From DAIUCA01 sp964613675 (GTDB taxonomy: Bacteria > Pseudomonadota > Gammaproteobacteria > Competibacterales > Competibacteraceae), in contig CAZTIH010000078.1 of the NCBI GenBank assembly GCA_964613675.1, positions 1 through 11,901 on the forward strand: 11,901 nt of DNA. The letters are read 5' to 3'. The position numbers were made by a program, and so were the translations under genes. Shown piece after piece: positions 1 through 6,816 of the stretch. The notes below the pieces were generated by a model. It did no database searches, was not told the DNA's origin, and saw only the letters and a list, made by a program, of their open reading frames with translations. Every line of letters starts with the position of its first letter. The first letter of the stretch is position 1.

Positions 1-859
1 CCCCGGCGGTAAAGTAGGTCTGCAAGCCCAACAAACCATAGCCCGTGCGAATCAGACGATTTAATCCCGGTTCAGACAAACCATAGTCGGCGAGGAAATC
101 GGATTTTTCACTGTCGTCGAGTTCAGCGATTTCAGCTTCCAACTGGGCGCACAAGACCACGGTTTGCGCGCCTTCACTTTGGGCGTAGTTCTGCAAGGTT
201 TCCAGTAACGGATTGTTTTCAAAGCCATTCTCCGCGACATTCGCAACGTACAAAATTGGTTTGTGAGTGAGCAACTGCAATTCGCGTAAGTGCAATTGCG
301 CTTCGGGGGTGAGGGCCATTAACCGTACTGGCTTGGCCTCATCTAAGTGTTTCTGAACTTTCACCAGAAGATCGCGCTTCTCTACAGCATCCTTACTCCC
401 AGATTTCATCGCCTTTTCGGCACGCATCAATGCTTTTTCCACCGTACTCAAATCGGCTAATGCCAGTTCCGTATTGATGACTTCAATATCCGAAATAGGA
501 TCGACCTTTCCTGCTACATGGATGATGTCTGTTGACTCAAAACACCGAACCACCTGAGCAATGGCATCGACTTCGCGAATGTGAGCAAGGAATTGATTGC
601 CCAAACCTTCTCCCTTTGCTGCCCCCGCGACGAGTCCAGCAATATCGACAAAAGTCATGGTTGTGGGCACGACATTTTGGGGCTTAACGATCTCAGTTAA
701 CTTCTGAAGCCGTGGATCAGGCACGGGCACCATGCCCACATTGGGCTCGATAGTACAAAACGGGTAATTCTCCGCCTGAATCCCTGCTTTAGTGAGTGCG
801 TTGAACAGCGTCGATTTACCCACATTGGGCAGCCCCACAATGCCGCATTTGAAACCCAT
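1..859 (-). CDS. ychF: Redox-regulated ATPase YchF (Obg family), N-terminal part, cut by window edge
   Basis: YchF/Ola1 is a cytosolic P-loop NTPase of the Obg family that hydrolyses ATP rather than GTP and associates with ribosomes. The visible 286 codons start at ATG 859. They carry the P-loop GLPNVGKST at residues 9-17, the switch region DIAGLVAGAAKGEGLGNQF at about 72-90, and NVAE at 207-210 in place of the GTP-specific NKxD. That N..E form is the hallmark of YchF and explains its ATP preference. The sequence runs into the TGS domain (LQTYFTAG at the window edge). About 75 residues are expected beyond the edge, given a usual length near 363. An AGGGGA ribosome site lies 6 bases before the ATG. 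The gene follows pth by 14 bases and is probably co-transcribed with it. No frameshift is visible. Identification is secure. Confidence 0.96.
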   Translation of the reverse strand, partial: MGFKCGIVGLPNVGKSTLFNALTKAGIQAENYPFCTIEPNVGMVPVPDPRLQKLTEIVKPQNVVPTTMTFVDIAGLVAGAAKGEGLGNQFLAHIREVDAIAQVVRCFESTDIIHVAGKVDPISDIEVINTELALADLSTVEKALMRAEKAMKSGSKDAVEKRDLLVKVQKHLDEAKPVRLMALTPEAQLHLRELQLLTHKPILYVANVAENGFENNPLLETLQNYAQSEGAQTVVLCAQLEAEIAELDDSEKSDFLADYGLSEPGLNRLIRTGYGLLGLQTYFTAG

Positions 860-873
860 GAGGAGTCCCCTAA

Positions 874-1449
874 TTAGTTAGAATGGAGTTTTTGCATCGC
901 CATCTGATATTCGCCATGCTGGAGATGCGACCAAAGACTAAGGCTGTTCTGAATAGCCGTTTCAATTAACGCAAATTCTGCCTGACTGGGACGATGAAGC
1001 ACAAAGTTCACGACCTGAGCACGATCCCCGGGATGCCCTATGCCGAGGCGTAGCCGCCAAAACTCACGACTACTCAATGCACTGATGGTGTCGCGCAACC
1101 CGTTGTGCCCGCCATGCCCGCCGCCCTGTTTAAGCCGCGCAACGCCGGGCATTAAGTCGAGATCGTCGTGCACCACCAGAACGGATGCGGGCGAAATCTT
1201 GTAAAAATTGGCAACGGCACTGATCGAGAGGCCACTCCGATTCATCAGGGTATGGGGCTTGAGCAACCAAATGTCCCGACGTTCTACTGTTAAACGACCG
1301 ATTTCACCGTGAAACTTAGTTTCAACTCGCCACTGCACCTGATGTTGAAGCGCTAAGGCGTCGATCCACCAGAAACCGGCATTGTGACGAGTGTTCAAGT
1401 AGGCGTCTCCGAGGTTACCCAAACCCACAATCAATGCCGGTGCAGTCAT
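874..1449 (-). CDS. pth: Peptidyl-tRNA hydrolase
   Basis: Pth cleaves the ester bond of peptidyl-tRNAs that drop off the ribosome, returning free tRNA and peptide; it is a soluble cytosolic enzyme. The 191-residue length is normal for the family. Active-site residues are all visible: N12, H22 (in TRHNAG), N70 (MNRSG), D95 (HDDLD) and N116 (GGHGGHNGL). One oddity is GLGNLG at residues 9-14, where the family almost always has GLGNPG, so Leu replaces Pro beside the conserved Asn. The ATG at 1449 has only a weak GGA-type ribosome site. The gene sits 21 bases after the rplY stop and 14 bases before ychF, the common gammaproteobacterial order rplY-pth-ychF, so one transcript is likely. Confidence 0.97.
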   Translation of the reverse strand: MTAPALIVGLGNLGDAYLNTRHNAGFWWIDALALQHQVQWRVETKFHGEIGRLTVERRDIWLLKPHTLMNRSGLSISAVANFYKISPASVLVVHDDLDLMPGVARLKQGGGHGGHNGLRDTISALSSREFWRLRLGIGHPGDRAQVVNFVLHRPSQAEFALIETAIQNSLSLWSHLQHGEYQMAMQKLHSN

Positions 1450-1470
1450 TCAGATTATCCGAAGGCAGGG

Positions 1471-2067
1471 TTAACTTTCTGCGGTATCGCCGCCGCGTTT
1501 AGCTTGAATACTCACCACCGCCAAATCGTTGTTGTGGCTGAGTTCAATCAATTCAACGCCTGCCGGCAATTTTAGATCGGACAGATGGTAGATTTCACCG
1601 GCTTTCAAGTCGATCACATCGACCTCAATAAACTCTGGCAAATCTTTAGGTAAGCAACTGACTTCAACTTCCACCACTTGGTGCGTAATGAGACCGCCCT
1701 GTGTTTTTACCCCATAAGAAGTTGCTTCATTCGTGAAATGCAATGGCACATGGACTTTAACCTTCTCATCAGCCGTGATGCGCTGCAAATCCACATGGGT
1801 CACGAAGGGTTTCCACGGATGCCGCTGCAATGCCTTCAGAATGGCTTGTTGCGATTTCCCCTCTATCTTCACTGTAATAATGTGAGAGTAAAACGCTTCA
1901 TTTTCGAGCTGTTTAGCGATTTCGCGGTGCTCGATACTGAGGCTCTCCGGGGGAAGATGGCCACCATACATCACCGCTGGAATCCAGCCCTGGCGGCGTA
2001 GGCGGCGGCTCGTACCCTTGCCTATCTGCTCCCGTGGCTGAGCATTGAGTTCAAATTGCGCTGTCAT
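1471..2067 (-). CDS. rplY: 50S ribosomal protein L25, long (CTC/TL5-type) form
   Basis: L25 binds 5S rRNA in the central protuberance of the large subunit. At 198 residues this is the two-domain CTC/TL5 form, not the roughly 95-residue form of E. coli. The N-terminal L25 domain covers about residues 5-95 (REQIGKGTSRRLRRQGWIPA, with the basic 5S-binding stretch; then LQRHPWKPFVTHVDLQRI). The beta-rich C-terminal domain covers about 100-190. The ATG at 2067 is preceded by a good AGGAGT ribosome site 8 bases upstream. A hairpin with a T-rich tail lies between prs and this gene, so expression may depend on read-through or on a promoter I could not identify. pth follows directly. Confidence 0.95.
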   Translation of the reverse strand: MTAQFELNAQPREQIGKGTSRRLRRQGWIPAVMYGGHLPPESLSIEHREIAKQLENEAFYSHIITVKIEGKSQQAILKALQRHPWKPFVTHVDLQRITADEKVKVHVPLHFTNEATSYGVKTQGGLITHQVVEVEVSCLPKDLPEFIEVDVIDLKAGEIYHLSDLKLPAGVELIELSHNNDLAVVSIQAKRGGDTAES

Positions 2068-2090
2068 AATGAGTGACTCCTACGGGTCAA

Positions 2091-2127
2091 CAAATAAAAT
2101 CGGCACTGTCACGACCAACAGTGCCGA
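2091..2127 (-). terminator. Intrinsic terminator or attenuator between prs and rplY
   Basis: Bases 2100-2109 and 2118-2127 form a perfect 10-bp inverted repeat (TCGGCACTGT / ACAGTGCCGA) with an 8-base loop. Read on the minus strand, the stem is followed at once by TTTTATTT (2099-2092), so it is a Rho-independent terminator for transcription coming from prs. There is no T-tract in the plus direction. The next gene, rplY, starts only 24 bases further on in the same direction. The hairpin therefore either ends a prs transcript or acts as a partial attenuator. Confidence 0.8.
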
Positions 2128-2141
2128 GAGAAAATGGGATT

Positions 2142-3092
2142 TTAAGAGAAAAGTGTACTAACAGACTCTTCCTTGTGGATGCGCCACATGGTCTCTGCTA
2201 ACAACGCAGCAACCCCTAATTGTCTAATCTTTGGACATTTTTTGGACGATTCAGAAAGCGGAATGGTATCCGTCACCACGAGCTCATCCAAAACCGACTG
2301 ATTGAGATTATCAATCGCCGCCCCCGACAACACCGCGTGAGTCGCATAGGCGTGAACAGCAGCAGCCCCGTAATTTTTCAGCGCTTTAGCGGCCTGGCAA
2401 AGCGTGCCTGCTGTGTCCACCATGTCATCGACGATGATGCAGCGGCGGCCTTCTACCTCACCGATCAGGTGCATAGCTTCCGCTTGATTTGGCCCCATTC
2501 GCCGCTTGTCGATGATGGCTAAATCCGTGTCGTTCAGACGTTTTGCCATGGCGCGTGCACGCAAAACGCCCCCAACATCAGGCGACACAACCACGGCATC
2601 TTGATAGCCACGATTTTCGATGTCTTGCAGCAGGATGGGTGTGGCATAAACGTTATCCACAGGCATATCAAAGAAGCCTTGGATTTGGTCGGCGTGCAGA
2701 TCGACAGTCAAAACGCGATCAACCCCCACGCCCGTCATCATATTTGCGACGACTTTGGCGGAAATAGGCACTCGTGCAGAGCGTGGTCGACGATCTTGAC
2801 GGGAGTAACCAAAGTAAGGGAGAACGGCGGTGATTCGGCCGACGGATGAGCGTCGCAGCGCATCGACCATAATCATCAATTCCATCAAATTGTCGTTCGT
2901 GGGACGACAGGTGGGCTGGACAACAAATACGTCCCGTCCCCTTACATTTTCTTCTATCTCTACGCGCACCTCGCCGTCGCTAAAACAACCTACGAGGGCA
3001 AGACCCAGGGGGAGCTCTAAGTGGCGCACGATGTCTTCGGCTAAACAGCGATGGGCATTGCCGGAGAACACCATCATGCTGGCGTCAGACAA
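2142..3092 (-). CDS. prs: Ribose-phosphate pyrophosphokinase (PRPP synthase)
   Basis: Prs converts ribose 5-phosphate and ATP to PRPP and AMP, feeding purine, pyrimidine, NAD, His and Trp synthesis. The 316 residues match class I enzymes. Visible motifs are the ATP site YFGYSRQDR (93-101), the metal and catalytic stretch DLHADQIQGFF (131-141), the flexible-loop KRR (196-198) and the PRPP loop VDDMVDTAGT (221-230). The start is a TTG at 3092: AGGAA at 3100-3104 sits 7 bases upstream, whereas the nearby ATGs (residues 6 and 7) have no ribosome site and would trim the N-terminus. tRNA-Gln ends only 31 bases upstream on the same strand, so the two are probably transcribed together, and tRNA 3' processing would create the prs mRNA end. 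A hairpin terminator follows the gene. Confidence 0.97.
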   Translation of the reverse strand: MSDASMMVFSGNAHRCLAEDIVRHLELPLGLALVGCFSDGEVRVEIEENVRGRDVFVVQPTCRPTNDNLMELMIMVDALRRSSVGRITAVLPYFGYSRQDRRPRSARVPISAKVVANMMTGVGVDRVLTVDLHADQIQGFFDMPVDNVYATPILLQDIENRGYQDAVVVSPDVGGVLRARAMAKRLNDTDLAIIDKRRMGPNQAEAMHLIGEVEGRRCIIVDDMVDTAGTLCQAAKALKNYGAAAVHAYATHAVLSGAAIDNLNQSVLDELVVTDTIPLSESSKKCPKIRQLGVAALLAETMWRIHKEESVSTLFS

Positions 3093-3123
3093 AGTTGGTT
3101 TCCTCGAACGGTTTGGGCGGACT

Positions 3124-3199
3124 TGGCTGGGTCGCTAGGATTCGAACCTAGGTATGTCGGGATCAAAACCCGATGCCTTAACCACTTGGCTACGACCCA
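3124..3199 (-). tRNA. tRNA-Gln, anticodon TTG
   Basis: The minus strand folds into a full cloverleaf of 76 bases including an encoded CCA. The acceptor stem is TGGGTCG/CGACCCA with discriminator G. The D arm lies in AGCCAAGTGGTTAAGGC. The anticodon stem TCGGG/CCCGA encloses the loop TTTTGAT, giving anticodon TTG (reads CAA/CAG). The T arm is CTAGG-TTCGAAT-CCTAG. The weak U1-A72 first pair and G73 are known identity features of bacterial glutamine tRNA. It lies between ispE and prs, a conserved gammaproteobacterial position. Confidence 0.97.
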
Positions 3200-3219
3200 T
3201 CAATTTCCTAGGGAGCGTA

Positions 3220-3247
3220 ACTATAGCCAGTCCAACTGAGAATGCAA
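3220..3247 (-). promoter_or_regulatory. Putative sigma70 promoter for tRNA-Gln and prs
   Basis: On the minus strand TTGCAT (3247-3242) and TATAGT (3225-3220) are separated by 16 bases and lie over the last codons of ispE. Transcription would begin near 3213, about 14 bases before the mature tRNA 5' end. This would let tRNA-Gln and prs be expressed without ispE. It rests on sequence match only. Confidence 0.45.
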
Positions 3248-4063
3248 GAGGGAGTGATTGGAAACCTTCCCAAGATGCGTCACAAAATTCGACTGTAACG
3301 CCACTTGCGCCGCGTTAGCTGAGGATTCATCGTCGAAAAGCCCGTAAATCGCGCAGCCTGTCCCCGTCAGCCGTGCCGACACAAACGAGTTTAGTTGCTG
3401 CATTGCAGCTTTTACCTGGGGATACTGCCGACAGACCACCTCGCTGCAATCGTTTAAGCCATCCACTTCTGCAAATTCACGGGGCGTCACGGCAGGTGAC
3501 TGACGCGGTAAACTTGGATCGCTGAAAATCTGATGCGTCGAAATCTGAACCGGTGGAATGACGATGAGAATCCACGGAGTATCAAATTCCATCGGCGTTA
3601 ACACTTCCCCAACACCTTCTCCCCAAGCGCTTTTACCCCGAATAAATACCGGCACATCTGCCCCCAGACGCAACCCAATTTCCGCTAAGTCATCGAGGGA
3701 AAAATTCAACTGCCACAAATAGTTAAGGGCTAAGAGGGTGGTCGCTGCATTTGAGCTACCCCCGCCTAGCCCCGCCCCCATGGGCAAGTGTTTTGTAATT
3801 TCGATCTCAACGCCCAAGCGCGTTCCACTTAACCTCTGAAGCAAATGTGCGGCTCGCAAAATCAGGTCATCTTCGGTCTTCACCCCTGGGATAGGTCGCA
3901 GATGTCGAACGCCTCCCCCCTCAATGACGCGAAAATGCAATTTGTCCCACCAATCGACGAATTGGAAAGCCGTCTGCAATAAATGATAACCGTCATTCCG
4001 ACGCCCAATAATGCGTAGAAAACGATTGATTTTAATCGGAGAATATAGGGTTAATTCATTCAT
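3221..4063 (-). CDS. ispE: 4-diphosphocytidyl-2-C-methyl-D-erythritol kinase
   Basis: IspE is the GHMP-family kinase of the non-mevalonate isoprenoid pathway; it phosphorylates CDP-methylerythritol at the 2-hydroxyl using ATP. From the chosen ATG at 4063 the protein has 280 residues (E. coli IspE has 283). The substrate-site Lys is in SPIKIN (K11), the glycine-rich ATP loop is PMGAGLGGGSSNA (about 95-107), and the catalytic Asp is in LGADVPVF (D136). RLTGTGCAIYG near the C-terminus is the third GHMP motif. An in-frame ATG at 4099 would add 12 residues with no family counterpart; neither start has a strong ribosome site, so the start is uncertain. lolB, the usual upstream neighbour, is missing. 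rnd diverges from this point, and tRNA-Gln and prs follow. Confidence 0.95.
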   Translation of the reverse strand: MNELTLYSPIKINRFLRIIGRRNDGYHLLQTAFQFVDWWDKLHFRVIEGGGVRHLRPIPGVKTEDDLILRAAHLLQRLSGTRLGVEIEITKHLPMGAGLGGGSSNAATTLLALNYLWQLNFSLDDLAEIGLRLGADVPVFIRGKSAWGEGVGEVLTPMEFDTPWILIVIPPVQISTHQIFSDPSLPRQSPAVTPREFAEVDGLNDCSEVVCRQYPQVKAAMQQLNSFVSARLTGTGCAIYGLFDDESSANAAQVALQSNFVTHLGKVSNHSLLHSQLDWL

Positions 4064-4066
4064 ATT

Positions 4067-4095
4067 TTGGGCGTTAAATGTGCGAGTGTTATTTT
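4067..4095 (+). promoter_or_regulatory. Possible promoter of rnd
   Basis: TTGGGC (4067-4072) and TATTTT (4090-4095) have ideal 17-base spacing on the plus strand and would start transcription near 4102, about 26 bases before the rnd ATG. The elements lie in the 64 bases between the two divergent genes only if ispE starts at 4063. Both hexamers match the consensus only moderately. Confidence 0.3.
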
Positions 4096-4127
4096 GCATC
4101 GAGTTGATCTCAAAATAGAACGCAAAA

Positions 4128-5285
4128 ATGGCAGAAAAACCCCTTTACATTCAAAAAGATAGTGAACTCATCGCGTTTTGTGAAAGACAACAAACAGCGT
4201 CGTGGCTGGCGTGCGATACAGAATTTATTCGCGAGCGTAGCTTTTATCCAGAATTATGCTTAATTCAATTAGCGTCTCCTAACGAATTAGCGCTGATAGA
4301 CCCAATTGCCCTTCGCGATTTAACACCGCTCATTCCCCTGCTTACTCACCCGCGCATCGTGAAAATTTTTCACGCGGCTTATCAGGATTTAGAAGTGATT
4401 TGGCAGACTTTGCAGATTATGCCAACGCCTATTTTTGATACTCAACTGGCGGCACTGGTAATGGAGTTGGGGGATCAGATTTCTTATGCAAATCTGGTCA
4501 AGCATTTCACGCAGATAGAATTGGATAAATCGGCCACGCGAACCAATTGGCGTCAGCGTCCACTGTCGGAGATACAGATTCAGTATGCCGCAGATGATGT
4601 GCGTTACTTAGGGAAACTTTACGAATTATCAGATCTGAAACTACGAGAGATGGGGCGGGAAACTTGGCTAGAAGATGACTTCAATCGACTAAGCGACCCA
4701 GGCCCTTACTGCATCAATCCCGATGATGCCTGGCTCAAATTGAAAGGTTATCGAGGATTAACACCGCTACAACAGACTGTGTTACAGAAATTAGCGGCGT
4801 GGCGGGAAAGAACGGCGATGACGACCAACAGTCCTCGTCGCTGGGTGATTGGGGATGATTCATTGATCGACTTAGCTCGGCGTTTACCTAACAATTTCAA
4901 ACAATTACGGCTGGTCAAAAATCTGACCGAAGGCCAAATCGAAAAACACGGCGCGCAATGGCTTGCGCATATCGCTGAAGTCGAAAAGCTGACGAAATCT
5001 GAACAGGTGATTCTGCAAAATCAACCAATGCTCACTCATGAGCAAGAGATACTTGTCGAGGTCTGCCTAAGTCTGATTAAACTTTGGTCAAAAGAAGCGC
5101 ATCTTACGGTTACGCCCGTTGCTCAGCGCAGCGACATCGAAGCATTCTTACTCGGTGATCCCAATTGTGTGTTGCGACGCGGTTGGCGGTGGGCCTGGAT
5201 GGGCCAACCCTTGGAGAAATTTCTAGTTGGGAAGGGGTACTTGAGAGTTGATAAGCATTGTTTACGCTTTATCACAAGTGAGTAA
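4128..5285 (+). CDS. rnd: Ribonuclease D
   Basis: RNase D is a cytosolic 3'-5' exoribonuclease that trims the 3' ends of tRNA and other small RNA precursors. The DEDDy catalytic set is complete: D30 and E32 (DTEF), D87 (HAAYQDLE), and Y153 with D157 (YAADDVRYL). These match E. coli D28, E30, D85, Y151 and D155 with a constant shift of two. The exonuclease domain spans about residues 5-170 and an HRDC domain lies at about 213-293 (YRGLTPLQQTVLQKLAAWRE), followed by a second helical C-terminal domain. The 385-residue length is normal (E. coli 375). No clear ribosome site precedes the ATG at 4128. The gene diverges from ispE and stands alone on its strand. Confidence 0.96.
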   Translation: MAEKPLYIQKDSELIAFCERQQTASWLACDTEFIRERSFYPELCLIQLASPNELALIDPIALRDLTPLIPLLTHPRIVKIFHAAYQDLEVIWQTLQIMPTPIFDTQLAALVMELGDQISYANLVKHFTQIELDKSATRTNWRQRPLSEIQIQYAADDVRYLGKLYELSDLKLREMGRETWLEDDFNRLSDPGPYCINPDDAWLKLKGYRGLTPLQQTVLQKLAAWRERTAMTTNSPRRWVIGDDSLIDLARRLPNNFKQLRLVKNLTEGQIEKHGAQWLAHIAEVEKLTKSEQVILQNQPMLTHEQEILVEVCLSLIKLWSKEAHLTVTPVAQRSDIEAFLLGDPNCVLRRGWRWAWMGQPLEKFLVGKGYLRVDKHCLRFITSE

Positions 5286-5310
5286 ATCGCCATACTTTAC
5301 CGAGACCTCG

Positions 5311-5378
5311 TTATTGCTTGTAAAATATTTGCTACAGTCAAGACTTAGACGAAACTAGTACTGTCTCAGCAATATACT
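5311..5378 (+). promoter_or_regulatory. Candidate promoter elements before the MerR/B12-like regulator gene
   Basis: The 118-base gap between rnd and the regulator gene holds two weak possibilities. TTATTG (5311-5316) and TACAGT (5333-5338) are 16 bases apart. A good isolated -10, TATACT (5373-5378), has no convincing -35 at normal spacing, a situation typical of promoters that need an activator. Loose inverted pairs also occur: TGTA-N10-TACA at 5319-5336, and AGAC-N12-GTCT at 5347-5366. These may be operator half-sites, but they are short enough to be chance. No hairpin terminator for rnd is visible. Confidence 0.25.
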
Positions 5379-5403
5379 TTACAAAGCCTCAACAGGTGCG
5401 ACC

Positions 5404-6381
5404 ATGAACCAATTCGATCCACAACCGGAAGAAGCCGACGGCGACGCGGCACATCCGATCCAAGTGGTCGCACGGCGCACGGGCTTAAGTGCAGATGTTA
5501 TCCGTGCGTGGGAACGTCGTTATGAAGCGGTTACGCCGATTCGTGCGCGCAACAGTCGGCGGCTATACACCAATGCAGATGTCGAGCGACTTATTTTATT
5601 GCGTCAAGCGACCCAACTTGGACGCCGCATAAGTGATGTCGCTTCGCTTTCCGTGGAGGCACTGCGTCAGCTCGTACAGACCGATGAACGCCTACTGCTC
5701 GAACAGCAGCCTCACCAAACCCCCCCAACGATACCGCCCGCTCGTCAATACTGGTCCCGTTGCATTCATGCGGTGCAGCGCTTAGACGCTCACGAACTTG
5801 AATCCACTCTCCAGGACGCTGCACATAACCTGAGTATGGTTTTGTTACTCAACGAAGTTGTGCAGCCTTTATTAAATTACATTGCGGAACAATGGCGTGC
5901 AGGAGAACTGAGACAGTGTCACGAACACATGGCTGCGGCACAGGTCAAGTTTTTTCTGGGAAACTTAATGAATAATACGAGCGCCTTGGTAAGAGGCCCC
6001 GAACTCGTAGTCGCTTCTCCGCTGCGTCAACAGCGCGAATCGGAAGCCCTCATGATGGCGGTAGCGGCGGCGACCGCAGGATGGGGGCCACTTTATCTGG
6101 GGGCTGATATGCCATCGGAAGAAATTGCTTTCGCTGCGCAAATGCGGGAGGTGGGGGTGGTCGCTCTCGCCATTTCGTACCCCGCAGATGACCCTGGATT
6201 GCCACAACTTTTACGGCGGCTACGGGAACGCTTGCCCGTGCTCACTCGTCTATTCGCCAGTGGTACTGCCTGTCACGGCTATCGCAACACCCTCGACGAA
6301 TTGGGGTTTACCGTTTTGAGTCGTCCCCCCGACTTACGCCTTGAACTCGACCAATTGTTATACAAAAATGGTGCAAATTAG
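5404..6381 (+). CDS. MerR-family regulator with degenerate cobalamin-binding-like domain (LitR/CarH/MlrA type)
   Basis: This is a DNA-binding regulator of 325 residues with the CarH/LitR/MlrA layout. A winged-helix MerR domain lies at about 18-90 (VVARRTGLSADVIRAWERRY, then RNSRRLYTNADVERL). A helical B12-cap-like domain follows at about 115-190, and a Rossmann B12-binding-like domain at about 199-320 (GWGPLYLGADMPSEE). In the cap, W164, E174 and H175 match the conserved W...EH of CarH proteins. In the B12 domain the DxHxxG cobalt-ligand motif is replaced by Q209-x-R211-x-x-E214, and the later GG motif is S286-G287. Classical base-off/His-on cobalamin binding therefore looks lost. AGGTG lies 5 bases before the ATG. 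The DUF4149 gene follows after 15 bases, so an operon is likely. The target genes are unknown; the adjacent promoter at 7225-7254 is one candidate. Confidence 0.88.
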   Translation: MNQFDPQPEEADGDAAHPIQVVARRTGLSADVIRAWERRYEAVTPIRARNSRRLYTNADVERLILLRQATQLGRRISDVASLSVEALRQLVQTDERLLLEQQPHQTPPTIPPARQYWSRCIHAVQRLDAHELESTLQDAAHNLSMVLLLNEVVQPLLNYIAEQWRAGELRQCHEHMAAAQVKFFLGNLMNNTSALVRGPELVVASPLRQQRESEALMMAVAAATAGWGPLYLGADMPSEEIAFAAQMREVGVVALAISYPADDPGLPQLLRRLRERLPVLTRLFASGTACHGYRNTLDELGFTVLSRPPDLRLELDQLLYKNGAN

Positions 6382-6396
6382 GAGCTTGAAACGCAA

Positions 6397-6816
6397 ATGT
6401 TGATCATTCTGGGACAGGGGTTAACCGCCGCTTTGGCCGGTGCGATGATTTTTTTCGCAGTGCTGATGGCCCCCAGTGTTTTTCGCTTTTTGGAACCGCC
6501 AGTAGCAGGGCGGTTTATTCGGCAGTTTTTCCCCATTTACTACCTTTCTTTAGGGATTGCCACCATCCTAGCTATGCTTCTGCTTTTATTGGGCGGACAA
6601 GTCGTTTGGGGGACAGTTATGGGACTGGTCGCCACGGGTTTTTTCGTGGCTTACGGTATTTTGATGCCTAAAATCAATAGTTTGCGCGATGCGATGTTAC
6701 AAGGCGATGAAGTTGCCAAGCGTGCGTTCCATCGTTGGCACGGTTCGAGTGTTGTACTCAATACCGCGCAACTCTTGACTGTTATCTTGGTAGTTGTGTT
6801 GGGAAGATCGTCTTAA
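6397..6816 (+). CDS. DUF4149/TMEM205-like inner-membrane protein
   Basis: This is a 139-residue, very hydrophobic protein with four predicted membrane helices at about residues 3-25, 48-66, 72-90 and 117-136. The pattern fits the DUF4149 (TMEM205-like) family: an early FFAVLMAPSVF motif, the conserved loop PKINSLRDAM, and the final HRWHGSSVVLNTAQLL segment, which matches the family's typical FxxxHxxSxxxNxxQL signature. No biochemical role is established for bacterial members. The start at ATG 6397 has AGGAG at 6380-6384, overlapping the upstream stop codon with a somewhat long 12-base spacer. It is probably co-transcribed with the MerR-type regulator gene. Its stop overlaps the stop of the convergent small gene in the shared palindrome TTAA. 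Confidence 0.8.
   Translation: MLIILGQGLTAALAGAMIFFAVLMAPSVFRFLEPPVAGRFIRQFFPIYYLSLGIATILAMLLLLLGGQVVWGTVMGLVATGFFVAYGILMPKINSLRDAMLQGDEVAKRAFHRWHGSSVVLNTAQLLTVILVVVLGRSS

Noticed and set aside
61..246. A minus-strand 61-residue open frame in another phase within ychF
   Set aside because: The ychF frame is continuous from 859 to the window edge with clear family similarity; this frame is a shadow.
2220..3138. Several plus-strand open frames opposite prs
   Set aside because: They are shadows of the prs coding sequence with no family resemblance or ribosome sites.
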